Origin: Desulforhopalus sp.
GTDB taxonomy: Bacteria > Desulfobacterota > Desulfobulbia > Desulfobulbales > Desulfocapsaceae
Direction: 5' to 3'
Length of the DNA stretch: 64,000 nucleotides
Assembly: GCA_023231425.1 (NCBI GenBank)
Contig: JALNVI010000001.1
Location: 25,214 to 89,213 of the forward strand
The notes under the pieces are model-generated. The model saw nothing but the letters and a program-made list of their open reading frames with translations. It was not told the origin of the DNA and did not search any database. Both the position numbers and the translations under genes were made by a program. Positions 9,450-19,003 of the stretch are shown one piece after another; position 1 is the stretch's first letter; the number at the start of each line of letters is the position of its first letter.

Positions 9450-9845
9450 GGGCACCTTGAGTAATCAGCCTTTCGCCCATTTTCTTCGTTACAAAGAACG
9501 CGGCTGCATGGGCATTTTTGGGGGGGGCGATCACGAATGGACAAACAGGATGATAAAATTGATTCCAGCTCCTCTCCATTGTAAAGACGCTGGTTGTGGT
9601 ATGAAACGCCCGTTGTGCTGAAGACGCCCAAATTGGTCACCTCTACAAAGACCCTTGCTTTTCCGGGCCTCCTGCCTTCCTTCTTCTCTTCTTCCGTCCT
9701 TCCCTCTTTAATTTAAAAAATCTTTATTCTCAAAGGCTTTTGCCTTCCTTCGCGTTCCTTCGCGTTTTTCGCGGTTAAAAAAAGCTGTTTAACCGCCTTT
9801 ATCTTTCCCCGCCCTCCCGTCTTTCTTCTTTCCTTTTTTTCCGTT
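9450..9845. repeat. Gap with a ~180 bp-element fragment and TTCGCG-type repeat, copy 2
   Basis: The 548 bp between NSS copy 2 and the antiporter gene holds no credible gene. At 9450-9496 is an end fragment of the inverted-end element (GGGCACCTTGAGTAATCAGC...TTCTTCGTTACA). From about 9539 to 9845 is the long form of the TTCGCG repeat: ACAAACAGGATGATAAAATTG, GACGCCCGTTGTGCTG-like words, TTCGCGTTTTTCGCGGTTAA and a hairpin GCGGTTAAA/TTTAACCGC. About 300 bp of it are matched at 11992-12288. Confidence 0.7.
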
Positions 9846-9910
9846 TTATTTCGTTTTTTCCACGTGTTTTTGAAATGTTACAGAGGTATGTGTTTATAAA
9901 ACCGGCATAA

Positions 9911-11878
9911 TCAGTGGTGCGCGCTCAACTTACAAAAAACCCGTCGCCCTGCCTCATCGCCAATCACCGCGATCTGGTCGCCAGCCATCAGCAGTCCCGC
10001 AGGTGAAGGGTTGGCATTCAGTTTTCCATCACGAATGATCCCCACCACGGAAACCCCGGTGCTGTTGCGGATATCACTCTCAATAATAGAGAGACCGCAT
10101 AAAACGCTGGAGGGATCCAGCTGCACCCACTGCAGGTCAAACTCCTGCTCGGCCCCGCGAAAAGAAGTAAGCAGGGTGTAGTCTGTAGTGTTCTCAAGCA
10201 GGTCAGCATAGAGTCTGAGGCGAACCCCTTCCACCCGCCGGTGAGTCTCAGCCGGGCTCAACCCGAGGGTCATCAAAGTGAGACGGAGTAGAGCAAGACT
10301 TGCCTCATACTCCGGCAACACCAGCTTTTTCACCCCGATCTCTTCCAGCAACTTCATCGACCCCGCCCCGGAAACCCTGGCGATGATCTCAATCTCCGGC
10401 TGAACCTTATGCACATGGTCAACAATCGACTGAACGGTGGCAATCCCCGGAATGGCAATCACCAGAAGAGAGGCCCTGGAGATCTCCGCCGAATTTAGAA
10501 CCACCTCCTGCGATGCATCACCATAGACAGATGGCATCCCCGCAGCCTTCGCCCGTTCAAAACAGCGCTGGTCAAACTCAATAACGACAAAAGAACGCCC
10601 GAGCTGTTGCATGCCGAGAGCTATCTGAAAACCTATTTTACCTGCACCGGCGATAACGATATGATCCTTCAGGCCCTCCTCGGGCAGACCCGCTGTTTCC
10701 AGTTTTTCTCCCTTGTAAAAGTGCTTTTTCAGGGCATAGAGCCGGGCGGTCTGACCGGAGGCAATCGGAGTGAGTATCATGGTGATGATGGTGGCGGTGA
10801 GAATCAGGGAGTAAAAATCTGCGTCAATGGCACCACAGGAGACCCCGATTTGAGCGAGGACGAAACTGAATTCCCCGATCTGAAACAACCCGAGCCCCAC
10901 CGCCAGAGGGATAACATGGGTGTATCTGAAGAGCCGTACGACAGCGGCAAAGATCAGGCCTTTACCGAGGCTGACAGTGAGCACCAGCAGCAACACCTCC
11001 CGCCAGTGGTCAACCAGGAAAACCGGACTGAAAAGCATCCCTACCGAAGAAAAGAAGAGCATGCCGAAGATATCCCGCAGGGGAATAATATCACTCAGAG
11101 CCTGGTAACCATAATCCGATTCGGAGAGCACCATCCCAGCGGCAAACGCCCCGAACGCGAAACTGAGGCCAATTCTCCAGGTGAAAAAACCGACCCCGAG
11201 GCCAATGGCGGTGATGGCGAGCAGAAAGAGTTCGCGGGAGCCAAGACGGGCAATATATTTCAACACCAGCGGCAGCAGCCTGGTGCCAAGGAGAACCATG
11301 GCGGCGATAAAGCCAGCGGCCTTCAGCGCCGCCATGCCGACTGCGGGCAGCAACCCACCTTCGGAGCTGCTGAGCTGGGGAAGAATGATCATCAGCGGGA
11401 CCACGGCGAGATCCTGGACGATGAGCATGCCGATCATCACCCGGCTGGAAAGCGTCCCCATCCATCCCTGATTCATCAGCGTCTTCAACAATACCATGGT
11501 AGAGGAGAGAGAGATCAGGCCACCAAGCCAGAGGGAGGCGTTCCAGTCCAGCCCGAGAAGTTCCCGCCCGATGCCATAGCCAAGGCCAATGGTCAGCAGC
11601 ATCTGCAGTGGAGTTCCGAGCAGCGCAACCTTCTTCACCGGCTTCAGGTCCTTCAATGAGAACTCAAGCCCGAGGGCAAAGAGCAGCAGTGCCACGCCGA
11701 TCTCTGCCAACAGCTCAATATCATGGATATTGCTGACGATGAATCCCGGAGTGTTCGGACCGAGAATCACCCCGGCGACGATATAACCGAGGATCACTGG
11801 CTGACCGATCCGCTGGAATAATACGCCGCAGAAAAAAGCTGCAACGGTGAGCATGATAATGTCTGTAGCAATTCCCAT
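9911..11878 (-). CDS. Monovalent cation:proton antiporter, CPA2/KefB type with RCK domain
   Basis: An inner-membrane K+(Na+)/H+ exchanger of 655 aa. Residues 1-385 hold about 12 hydrophobic segments with the CPA2 words [31 protein letters not shown] and [10 protein letters not shown], and [12 protein letters not shown]. Residues ~400-520 are an RCK/TrkA-N domain with the nucleotide-binding motif [10 protein letters not shown], and the C-terminal ~90 residues form a TrkA-C domain. It resembles YbaL/KefB; the glutathione-gating features of true KefB/KefC cannot be judged here. The start has AAAGGAAA upstream. It stands alone between repeat-filled gaps. Confidence 0.92.
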   Translation of the reverse strand: MGIATDIIMLTVAAFFCGVLFQRIGQPVILGYIVAGVILGPNTPGFIVSNIHDIELLAEIGVALLLFALGLEFSLKDLKPVKKVALLGTPLQMLLTIGLGYGIGRELLGLDWNASLWLGGLISLSSTMVLLKTLMNQGWMGTLSSRVMIGMLIVQDLAVVPLMIILPQLSSSEGGLLPAVGMAALKAAGFIAAMVLLGTRLLPLVLKYIARLGSRELFLLAITAIGLGVGFFTWRIGLSFAFGAFAAGMVLSESDYGYQALSDIIPLRDIFGMLFFSSVGMLFSPVFLVDHWREVLLLVLTVSLGKGLIFAAVVRLFRYTHVIPLAVGLGLFQIGEFSFVLAQIGVSCGAIDADFYSLILTATIITMILTPIASGQTARLYALKKHFYKGEKLETAGLPEEGLKDHIVIAGAGKIGFQIALGMQQLGRSFVVIEFDQRCFERAKAAGMPSVYGDASQEVVLNSAEISRASLLVIAIPGIATVQSIVDHVHKVQPEIEIIARVSGAGSMKLLEEIGVKKLVLPEYEASLALLRLTLMTLGLSPAETHRRVEGVRLRLYADLLENTTDYTLLTSFRGAEQEFDLQWVQLDPSSVLCGLSIIESDIRNSTGVSVVGIIRDGKLNANPSPAGLLMAGDQIAVIGDEAGRRVFCKLSAHH

Positions 11879-11918
11879 TCTTTATAATTTCCTTTGTTCC
11901 GTTTTTTGTTTTGCTTCA

Positions 11919-12288
11919 GGGTACCTTGAAGAACCCTGCATTTCGTTCATCGTCGAGATGCAGAAGGGAATTTACCGTGAAGGATACAGAGGGACAAACA
12001 GGATGATAAATTGATTCCATTGCAGAGACGTCTGTTGTGGGAGGAGACGCCCGTTGTGCTGGAGACGCCCACATTGGTCGTCTCTACAAAGACCTTTTCC
12101 TTTTCCCGACCTCCCCTCTCCCTCCCTCCTTCCGTCCTGCCCGCTTTAATTCAACTCAATCTTTGTTCTCAAATCTTTTTTGCCTTTCTTCGCGTTCCTT
12201 CGCCTTTTTCGCGGTAAAAAAAGACCTTCCCGTCTTCTGCTTTTCCCTTTCTCCTGCCTCCCTTCCCCTGCCTTCCATCTTTTATAGG
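11919..12288. repeat. Gap with element fragment and TTCGCG-type repeat, copy 3
   Basis: Of the 415 bp upstream of the antiporter gene, 11919-11980 is a fragment of the inverted-end element in reverse orientation (GGTACCTTGAAGAACCCTGC, TTTCGTTCATCGTCGAGATG). From about 11992 to 12288 lies the long TTCGCG repeat (CAAACAGGATGATAAATTG, GACGCCCGTTGTGCTGGAGA, TTCGCGTTCCTTCGCC, TTCGCGGTAAA), matching 9539-9845. No gene is seen. Confidence 0.7.
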
Positions 12289-12293
12289 TACCT

Positions 12294-13043
12294 TCAATCC
12301 TGGCAGCCTTCCGGCCGCACCCGCAGCTCCACTGCGTAGAGAGCAAAATAGAGGAGCACACCGAGCAGGGCCATGCCCATAATGCCGGTATACATCTCGT
12401 CATACATCAGCACCTGCCAGGTCTCTATAACGATATAGTAGCCAAGCCCCCACTGGGTAAGCGACTGCTCGGCAATAAAGAGCACTGCCACCGCCGTTCC
12501 CACCGATACCCGCAGCGCAGTGAGCACCGCCGGCAATGACGCAGGCAGATAGACGTAGCGAAAGAGCGCCCGCCTTCCAGCACCGAGGGAACGCACAGAG
12601 AGAATCAACTCCGGCCGCAGAGCCCGCGCCTCCGCCCGCACCACCACCAGAATCTGGAAGAAGATTATAACCGCAATCAAAAAAATTTTGGAGAAGTCAC
12701 TGATACCCATCAGCACATAAATCACCGGCAGAAAGATGATCTTGGGGATGGGATAGACGATGGCGATCAGCGGGTTGACCAGGCGGTCGAGACGTGGCAT
12801 CTGGCCGAGGGCAAGTCCGAGGGGCGTGGCTGTGATGGTGGCGAGAAAAATCGCCGCCAGTACCCGCCCCGCCGAGGCGAGAAAGTGGTGTCCGAGATCA
12901 CCGCACATTCCTTTGAGAAAAAGCGGCACAACGGTAATCGGTCCAGGCAGAATAGGCTGATTGAGCAGCAGCGCCGCCAGTTCCCAGAGAAGAAGGAACA
13001 TGCAGAGCCCGCCGAGGGTGGACAGGGTATTACTTCGACTCAC
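12294..13043 (-). CDS. ABC transporter permease, NitT/TauT (SsuC/TauC) type
   Basis: A 249 aa inner-membrane permease with six hydrophobic segments and the BPD_transp_1 EAA-like cytoplasmic loop, here SLGAGRRALFRYVYLPASLP. The N-terminal LWELAALLLNQPILPGP and the SAGRVLAAI stretch are typical of the nitrate/sulfonate/taurine/thiamine-precursor importers. It overlaps the ATPase gene by four bases (ATGA) and is last in the binding protein-ATPase-permease operon. The substrate is unknown. An AT-rich TTCGCG repeat follows its stop and no clear terminator is seen. Confidence 0.92.
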   Translation of the reverse strand: MSRSNTLSTLGGLCMFLLLWELAALLLNQPILPGPITVVPLFLKGMCGDLGHHFLASAGRVLAAIFLATITATPLGLALGQMPRLDRLVNPLIAIVYPIPKIIFLPVIYVLMGISDFSKIFLIAVIIFFQILVVVRAEARALRPELILSVRSLGAGRRALFRYVYLPASLPAVLTALRVSVGTAVAVLFIAEQSLTQWGLGYYIVIETWQVLMYDEMYTGIMGMALLGVLLYFALYAVELRVRPEGCQD

Positions 13044-13855
13044 GCCCGCTCCTCCGCCGGAACCCCGCCGAGCAGCAGCCGCAATTCGGCACAGCGCTCA
13101 AGAAAAGGAGCCTCGTTGCGGCGTTCAAAGGCACCGGCAAACGCATTTTCCAAGACATGGGCGGAGCGATTTTCCCCCGCAGTCAGAACGAGAATCTTCT
13201 CGCCGGTGAGGGTTGCCTCTTCAATATCATGGGTGACGGTTATAGAAGTAAGCCCGGACTCCTCGTGAAAACCAGCCATCACCCGCTGCAGTTCCTCACG
13301 GATAGGGGCGTCGAGAGCTGAGAAGGGTTCATCAAGCAGAAGGAGGTCCGGCTCCAACACGAGGGTGCGGGCGATGGCAGCCCTCTGGCGCTGGCCCCTG
13401 GAGAGCTGCGAGGGATATTTTTCCTGCAGGGCCGCGATACCAAGCCACTCCAGCCAGTACTGCACCCGCGCCTCACCCTTTATCGGATCAATCTCCATCT
13501 CCAACGGACTGTGGCGCCCATCTGGCCCGTAAAAATGGCGAATTTTCAAACCGAGGCGGGTATTCTCCCCCACCGTCGCCCAGGGGAGCAGACCATGATC
13601 CTGCAGAACCAGACCTGTCCGCGGACGGGGGCGCACAATATCTTCGCCGTCGATAATAATGCGTCCAGAGAGTGGGCGGTTCAGTCCGGCAAGCAGCAGC
13701 AAAAGCGTACTCTTGCCGCAGCCGGAAGGGCCGATAATACTCCACGCCTCCCCCCTGCCGATGGTCAGGGAAAAGTCCTGATACACCGCTTCGCTCCGCT
13801 GACCGCCCGGATGGCCAGCCTCATAACCGAAAGTAAGCAGATCAATCTGAATCAT
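13040..13855 (-). CDS. ABC transporter ATP-binding protein, NitT/TauT type
   Basis: The 271 aa nucleotide-binding subunit has Walker A GPSGCGKST at residues 42-50, the Q-loop VLQDHGLLPW, the signature LSRGQRQRAA (Arg replaces the usual second Gly of LSGGQ), Walker B LLLLDEP with the D-loop SALD, and the switch His in VTHD. It powers the permease encoded downstream. It overlaps both neighbours by four bases. The fragment between Walker A and the signature carries an insert of acidic residues (PLEMEIDPIKGEARV) compared with usual SsuB/TauB proteins. Confidence 0.93.
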   Translation of the reverse strand: MIQIDLLTFGYEAGHPGGQRSEAVYQDFSLTIGRGEAWSIIGPSGCGKSTLLLLLAGLNRPLSGRIIIDGEDIVRPRPRTGLVLQDHGLLPWATVGENTRLGLKIRHFYGPDGRHSPLEMEIDPIKGEARVQYWLEWLGIAALQEKYPSQLSRGQRQRAAIARTLVLEPDLLLLDEPFSALDAPIREELQRVMAGFHEESGLTSITVTHDIEEATLTGEKILVLTAGENRSAHVLENAFAGAFERRNEAPFLERCAELRLLLGGVPAEERA

Positions 13856-14787
13856 TTTTCCACGACGGACTGAAATTCTGCAGTGACGGAGCTCTCATAC
13901 GGCAGTGCCCTGTTAAGCAGCCCCTTGTCTACCATCCACTGCATAACGTCATTCCACTGCATCTCTGTCGGCAATTTTCCCACCGGGAAGGGCGGAATGG
14001 GATAGCTCTGTGCCACTTTTTTCGGCACCCGCGCCTTTTTCAGAAAGAGTGGCCGCCAGCGTTCCGGATCGGTGTTGATCGCCTTCGCGGCTTCATTCCA
14101 GGCGCGGACAAAGCCCGCCACCGCCGTTTTTTTCTCACGGATGGCGGTGTCACTGAAGGTGATCACCGAGAGACTAAGGGGATTCCCTGCATCGTTGACA
14201 ATCTCCACCGCACCGGATTCCATCGCTGAAAAGCCGAGGGGATCAGGCATGGTGGCAGCCTGCAGCTGTCCAGAAAGCAGAAGCTGCAGGCGGTCCGGCA
14301 GCACCGGTACCGAGGCATAGCGGATATCCTGCACTTTCACTCCCGCCTCACTGAGCATGCGATCGCTGATATATTCAATCACCGTATTGCGAGAGATACC
14401 GATAGGAATACCGGCCAGGTCTGCAGCGGTTTTCACCCCGCTCCCCGGTGCAACGAGGATTCGGAAAAGAGGTGATTGCCCCAGCGGGGAGCGTGCCACT
14501 CCGACAATCTTCGCCGTTGTCTGGCTGCGGTTGAGAGCCGCCGCTCCAGAGATTTCGTTGACCATGCCGTCAATACGCTGCGCCTGCATCAGCTGGTCTC
14601 GGGAGACGGCAGATCCCACCGGCAGGACCTCTACTTTCAACCCTTCCCGGGTAAAAAGCCCCAGCTCCTCGGCCACATGGACAGGCAGGGCATCGGGGAT
14701 GGGCAGCAGCGCGAGACGCAGGGTCTCTGCGCCCGCCGGCACAACAAAAAAGGCAAAGAGCAGCAGGATAAGAAGCAGTTTTTTCAT
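13852..14787 (-). CDS. ABC transporter substrate-binding protein, SsuA/THI5-like
   Basis: A 311 aa periplasmic binding protein with a signal peptide (MKKLLLILLLFAFFVVPAGA, cleavage after AGA near residue 20). The mature part begins LRLALLPIPDALPVHVAEELG and continues with a two-lobed fold typical of the NMT1/THI5/SsuA family. This family covers sulfonates, nitrate, hydroxymethylpyrimidine and related compounds; nothing in the sequence singles one out, and no TPP riboswitch (CTGAGA boxes) is seen upstream, so thiamine control is not supported. It is first in the operon, with AGGTGA before the ATG. Confidence 0.9.
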   Translation of the reverse strand: MKKLLLILLLFAFFVVPAGAETLRLALLPIPDALPVHVAEELGLFTREGLKVEVLPVGSAVSRDQLMQAQRIDGMVNEISGAAALNRSQTTAKIVGVARSPLGQSPLFRILVAPGSGVKTAADLAGIPIGISRNTVIEYISDRMLSEAGVKVQDIRYASVPVLPDRLQLLLSGQLQAATMPDPLGFSAMESGAVEIVNDAGNPLSLSVITFSDTAIREKKTAVAGFVRAWNEAAKAINTDPERWRPLFLKKARVPKKVAQSYPIPPFPVGKLPTEMQWNDVMQWMVDKGLLNRALPYESSVTAEFQSVVEK

Positions 14788-15086
14788 GATATATCACCTG
14801 TGGAAAGGGGCAGCGGAGCAGGTCGAATAAACAAGGAACATACCACGTTCCGCCGCACTTGAAAAACAGCGAATTACGACACAGGTATGAAAAATAAATT
14901 ACTCTCAGTTACATTTTCTTCTTTTATAGAATATTTCCGGATAATAAAATTTTTTCTGCTTTTCACCATCACCCCCAGCAGAAGCTATGCTGCGGCGGGT
15001 TGTCGCCAGACCCGAGATATGGTATTTTCCGGCAGATTATTTCTGCGGCCGTGCTCCGCACGCCGTACCACTTTCAGGAGGTTCCC

Positions 15087-15476
15087 ATGGCCCTGCTCGT
15101 CCCCGTTTCAGAAGGAGAACTACTCGACAAGCTCTCCATCCTGCTTATCAAAAAAGACCGCATCACCAGCCCGGAAAAACTCGTTAATATTGAGCGGGAA
15201 TTCGAGATACTCAACAAGGTATTGAAGGAGAAGTGCCCGACATCAGCAGAACTGGATGCTCTGCGCGGGGAACTGCGGCAGGTGAATGAGGCGTTGTGGG
15301 ATATTGAGGACGAACTCCGCCTCTGCGAAAAGAAAAAGAACTTCGAGCAGCGCTTTATCGAACTGGCACGCAGCGTCTATCAGACCAACGACCGCCGCTC
15401 GCAGATAAAATACCAGATCAATGCCCTGCTCGGCTCTGAGCTGGTGGAAGAAAAGAGTTACGAGGAGTATATGTGA
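15087..15476 (+). CDS. DUF6165 family protein
   Basis: A 129 aa protein of a family of unknown function that is commonly found beside LPS/glycan glycosyltransferase genes. The signature is complete: PVSEGELLDKLSILLIKKDR near the N-terminus, NEALWDIEDELRLCEKKKNF in the middle and FIELARSVYQTNDRRSQIKY towards the end, finishing with GSELVEEKSYEEYM. I chose the ATG at 15087 because CAGGAGGTTCCC sits just upstream; an extra 29 residues are open before it but are not conserved in what I recall of the family. The stop overlaps the following GT9 gene (GTGA), so the two are coupled. Confidence 0.88.
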   Translation: MALLVPVSEGELLDKLSILLIKKDRITSPEKLVNIEREFEILNKVLKEKCPTSAELDALRGELRQVNEALWDIEDELRLCEKKKNFEQRFIELARSVYQTNDRRSQIKYQINALLGSELVEEKSYEEYM

Positions 15477-16399
15477 GTCTTCTGATTATTAAATTGAGCG
15501 CCCTCGGGGACGTGATCCAGGCAGAGGGTGCAATCCACGACATCCGCCTGCACCACCCGCAGGAGCAGATCACGGTACTGACCATGCCCCGCTTCCGCAC
15601 CATCATGGAGCGTTGTCCGTGGGTGGATGAAGTGGTGTGCGACTCCCGCCCGCCCCGCTGGAATCTGCCAGCAATGTGGCGGCTGCGGCGTTTTTTTCAC
15701 AGCAGAAAATTTGACCGAATCTATGATCTCCAGCAGGCTGGCCGCACGAAGTTCTACTACCGCTGGCTCTCTCCCGGGCGGGAGTGGTTTGGCAACGCTC
15801 CGGGCTGTGCCCTCTTCCGCCAACGGCCAAAAGACACCTCGGCCCTGGATCATTTCCACGACGCCCTGCAGGCTGCCGACATTGCGGCGGAACATACCCT
15901 GCATCCGGATGTGAGCTGGATGGCGGAGGAGGTCGATGATATCCTCCACCGTGAAGGATTGAAGGCGGGCTATGTACTGCTCATCCCCGGTGCCTCCGCC
16001 GCCCATCCCCTGAAACGCTGGCCATACTTTGCGGAACTGGCGAAAAAACTCCTCGCCCGCGGCCTCACTCCGGTCACCGTTCCCGGTCCCGACGAGCTTG
16101 AACTCTGCCGCACCCTGCCAGGCAGAATGCTCATCCCCCCGGAAGGAGGGTGGTACGACTACTTCTTCCTCGCCGGCTTCATCCGTCAGGCCGCCTTCAT
16201 CGTTGGCAACGACACCGGCCCGACCCATATCGCCGCCGACCTCGGCGGAAGCGGCCTTGCCCTCTTCAGCGGCCACGCCACCCCGGAATCCACCGGCATT
16301 ACCCACAGTGGGCTCGCTGTTTTGCAAAAGGAAAAACTCGCCAATCTCAGCGTGGAAGAAGTGGAAGCGTGTCTCGTAAGTACATTTCTCTCCAGCTGA
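15473..16399 (+). CDS. Glycosyltransferase family 9 (heptosyltransferase-like)
   Basis: A 308 aa GT-B enzyme of the ADP-heptose:LPS heptosyltransferase family, expected to act at the cytoplasmic face of the inner membrane on LPS core. The N-terminal IIKLSALGDVIQAEGAIHDI contains the acceptor-site Asp and the C-terminal domain has LLIPGASAAHPLKRWPYFAELA and VGNDTGPTHIAADLG, the nucleotide-sugar site. The start is GTG at 15473, overlapping the DUF6165 gene by four bases. Which sugar it transfers is not certain; the KDO/heptose branch is likely given kdsA-kdsC-lptC earlier in the window. Confidence 0.92.
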   Translation: MSLLIIKLSALGDVIQAEGAIHDIRLHHPQEQITVLTMPRFRTIMERCPWVDEVVCDSRPPRWNLPAMWRLRRFFHSRKFDRIYDLQQAGRTKFYYRWLSPGREWFGNAPGCALFRQRPKDTSALDHFHDALQAADIAAEHTLHPDVSWMAEEVDDILHREGLKAGYVLLIPGASAAHPLKRWPYFAELAKKLLARGLTPVTVPGPDELELCRTLPGRMLIPPEGGWYDYFFLAGFIRQAAFIVGNDTGPTHIAADLGGSGLALFSGHATPESTGITHSGLAVLQKEKLANLSVEEVEACLVSTFLSS

Positions 16400-16417
16400 A
16401 AACCCCGCTCTCCCCGG

Positions 16418-17521
16418 TCAATGCCGTTGCTGCCACCAGTGCCAGCCGCCGATTAACGCCTTCTCCATTCCCCCGCGCAGAGCAGCAAGCGGATTTTTCA
16501 CCCGCAGTGTTGACCGGTTACAGATGGAACGGCCCATGGTCTGTCTGCGTATCTTCTTCTCCTGTTCGCCAATAGAGTGCGCCAGCAGGGCAAAAAGATT
16601 CTCCTCCTCCAGCACCCGCCGCCGCGCCTCTATAATATAAGGCAGGCGATCACGCCACTCCCCGGCGGCGATGGTAGAACAAATGATGTCCCGCGCCCGA
16701 TCATAGTCGGTGATATCCACCGGTACAAAACTCTCCGGCGGGAAGATCTCCGCCGCATCCGGTGCCCCATAATAAAAAGGCAGGGTAAAACCAAGCAGAG
16801 CATCGGGCAATTTTTCGGTGAGATGACGCGGATAGATATGGTTCTCTACAGCGATATGATACTGGTAGGGGTCAAGAATATCTGCTTTGTCGTTCATCGG
16901 ATTAACCCCGTGGCCGTAGATATCCAGCTCCGGCATCTCATCCTTGAGCTGCCAGGTAAAACGGGTGCGCGCTGCATGGATGGTGGTCCCTCCGGAAGAG
17001 CGGTCTGAGCAGACGGTGGAGATCAGCTTCGTCTTCTCCGGCACCTCCATTTCATAGATGTCATCCCAGCTGCGGAAATCCGCACCCTCCACCGGCATGC
17101 CGTAGTACCAGGTGAGACCGGGATGATGGAAAATAACGTTGGGATGGCGCACTGCCCACGGCTCCTGAAAGGTGAGGATGGAACCATACTGACGCAGATA
17201 GTCGGTGCCGTAGACGGTAATCGAGGACGGCTCCAGGGTTACCAGCATGGTGCGCTCTTTCGCGCAGGACAGATGTTCTTCGCTGCGCTTCTCTCCGTGC
17301 AGGTGCTTCGGCAGGTCGTGGTAAACCACCAGCCAGTCATAGTCACTGCAGTTGACATCAAAGTCGAAGTAACAGTCGCCCCACTGCGGTCGTGAGCCAG
17401 GAAATTGACGCAACAACAGCTTTGTTTCCTCCGGTGTCCCATGCTCAACACCCCGGTGGAGAAACTTCACCTTAATCTTTGGTTCGCCCCACCGGGCGGC
17501 AAACTCCTGCGCCGCACCCAT
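16418..17521 (-). CDS. Glycosyltransferase family 10 (alpha-1,3-fucosyltransferase-like)
   Basis: A 367 aa protein whose C-terminal half carries the GT10 donor-site signature: YQYHIAVENHIYPRHLTEKL followed by PDALLGFTLPFYYGAPDAAE. The N-terminal domain (residues 1-180) is the acceptor side, with FDVNCSDYDWLVVYHDLP and VTLEPSSITVYG. Bacterial members add L-fucose or related deoxysugars to O-antigen or surface glycans. The C-terminal ~50 residues are basic and amphipathic (EKKIRRQTMGRSICNR), fitting a peripheral membrane anchor. The gene shares one base with the upstream transglycosylase gene, so both are in one transcript. Confidence 0.88.
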   Translation of the reverse strand: MGAAQEFAARWGEPKIKVKFLHRGVEHGTPEETKLLLRQFPGSRPQWGDCYFDFDVNCSDYDWLVVYHDLPKHLHGEKRSEEHLSCAKERTMLVTLEPSSITVYGTDYLRQYGSILTFQEPWAVRHPNVIFHHPGLTWYYGMPVEGADFRSWDDIYEMEVPEKTKLISTVCSDRSSGGTTIHAARTRFTWQLKDEMPELDIYGHGVNPMNDKADILDPYQYHIAVENHIYPRHLTEKLPDALLGFTLPFYYGAPDAAEIFPPESFVPVDITDYDRARDIICSTIAAGEWRDRLPYIIEARRRVLEEENLFALLAHSIGEQEKKIRRQTMGRSICNRSTLRVKNPLAALRGGMEKALIGGWHWWQQRH

Positions 17522-18828
17522 TACCTCACCTCCAGAATCTTCGGGACGGACTTCGACCGGACCTCAAGATGCTTCACAGAAATACGACCGGCATTGCCCT
17601 GCTTCATCGCCTTCTTCAACTGCCCCAGCAAGGTAGCGGTGGGCTCGCCGTCCTGCAGCAGACCGTGTTGTCCCTGGAAATCACGGATAGCCTGCCGACT
17701 GCCGGAACCAATGGAACCATCAATTTTCCCATCGTAATTACCCAGTTCGGTGAGCAGCTGCTGCAGCTCCAGCTTCTGCTGAAAGCCCAGCGAACCAGCC
17801 GGACGCGGCCACGGTGCGGCAACCCCGCCGCGACCGCGGATGTAGTCGGCAAGCAGCCCCACCGCGAGGGCATAGGCATCGGCGTTGTTGTAACGTTTAA
17901 TAACGAAAAAGTTTTTCAGCAGCAGAAAGGCAGGCCCCTGCGCACCGGCAGGAAGTTTCAATTCGGCACGCTCTCCCTGAAACGGAAACTGACTGCCGTC
18001 CGGACGCCGCATGCCGAGCCGACTCCACTCCTTGAGGGTCATGGTATCCCCTTCATATTTCTTAAAATCAACCTTGTTACCCGTCGCGGCTGCAGCCTCA
18101 AAACCCCATGGTCCGCCGTTGCTCCATTTATTATGCTGCAACAGACTGGCAGCAGTGCCGAGGGCATCCGGAATGGAGTTCCAGATATCGCGACGACCAT
18201 CGTGATCCATGTCAACCCCGTAAGCAAGATAACTGGTGGGGATAAACTGTGTCTGCCCCATTGCTCCAGCCCAGGATCCGGTAAAATTTTCTTTCTTCAC
18301 ATCCCCCGCAGCAAGAATCTTCAACGCGGCGATGAGCTGACTGGTGGCGTATTTACGCCGTTTACTGTCCTTCCAGGCCAGCGTTGCCAGTGCCCGGGGC
18401 ACGTAATGCAGGCGGGAAGGCTGCGCGAGCACTGCGCCGTAGTTGGTCTCCATCGACCAGATGGCCAGCAAAATAGCAGGATCAACGCCAAAACGACGGC
18501 TCACCTCGTTGAGAGTGGCCCGATGCAGCGCCCACTGCCGTTTGCCTTCCTCGGCCTTGATGCTGTTGGCTCGACTGTCAAGATAGTCCCAGATCTCGGT
18601 TTTAAACTCCGGCTGCCAGGCCGCCTTCTCCAGTACCTCGAGGTCCGGCTCGGTAACACCGGTAAAGGCGGCGTCCCAGACAGCGCGGCTCACCCCCTGC
18701 TTCGCCGCTGTCGGATACATTCCGGCAAGCCACTGCTGAAATTCGGTTGCCCCTGCAGAATGCACCCCGAAAAAGAGGCCGGCGAGAAGAAGGACCGTGC
18801 TGAGAAGTCCGCGTTGAATGTGCATCAT
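17521..18828 (-). CDS. Lytic murein transglycosylase, MltB family, with peptidoglycan-binding domain
   Basis: Cleaves the glycan strands of peptidoglycan to 1,6-anhydro-muropeptides. The start at 18828 is picked for its AGGAG six bases upstream; ten more residues are open further out. The 436 aa product has a signal peptide (LLAGLFFGVHSAGA), an SLT_2/MltB domain from residue ~25 to 330 with catalytic Glu127 in SIWSMETNYGAVL, GAMGQTQFIPTSY and VDMDHDGRRDIW, and a PG_binding_1 domain in the last ~65 residues (LQQLLTELGNYDGKIDGSIG). There is no lipobox Cys, so it is periplasmic rather than lipid-anchored. Confidence 0.93.
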   Translation of the reverse strand: MMHIQRGLLSTVLLLAGLFFGVHSAGATEFQQWLAGMYPTAAKQGVSRAVWDAAFTGVTEPDLEVLEKAAWQPEFKTEIWDYLDSRANSIKAEEGKRQWALHRATLNEVSRRFGVDPAILLAIWSMETNYGAVLAQPSRLHYVPRALATLAWKDSKRRKYATSQLIAALKILAAGDVKKENFTGSWAGAMGQTQFIPTSYLAYGVDMDHDGRRDIWNSIPDALGTAASLLQHNKWSNGGPWGFEAAAATGNKVDFKKYEGDTMTLKEWSRLGMRRPDGSQFPFQGERAELKLPAGAQGPAFLLLKNFFVIKRYNNADAYALAVGLLADYIRGRGGVAAPWPRPAGSLGFQQKLELQQLLTELGNYDGKIDGSIGSGSRQAIRDFQGQHGLLQDGEPTATLLGQLKKAMKQGNAGRISVKHLEVRSKSVPKILEVR

Positions 18829-18897
18829 GAGATACTCCTGAAGAAATAAGGGTGACAAAAAGACTCCACCGGATTTGGCCAGGGAAGGCTCATTTAT

Positions 18898-18920
18898 GGG
18901 TGCCTTGAAACAGCTTATTT
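18898..18920. repeat. End fragment of the inverted-end element
   Basis: GGGTGCCTTGAAACAGCTTAT matches one end of the ~180 bp element; the rest is absent. Confidence 0.45.
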
Positions 18921-19003
18921 TTATGTAATATTAAACGTTCTCTGTGGTCTCTGCAGGAACGGTAAAAGCCTGCTGGCACGGGCATACCAAAACCGCAGTC
19001 TGC

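Noticed and set aside
9352..9640. Short minus-strand frames upstream of NSS copy 2
   Set aside because: They read through repeat sequence and lack ribosome binding sites.
10607..11659. 350-codon + frame
   Set aside because: Antisense to the KefB-type antiporter gene; composition is highly charged and without any motif.
14788..15086. Possible TPP riboswitch ahead of the SsuA/THI5-like operon
   Set aside because: No CTGAGA/thi-box elements are visible on the minus strand. Nothing else is seen in this 299 bp gap except AT-rich promoter-like sequence.
17479..18849. 456-codon + frame
   Set aside because: Antisense to the MltB-like transglycosylase, which has signal peptide, catalytic Glu and binding domain.
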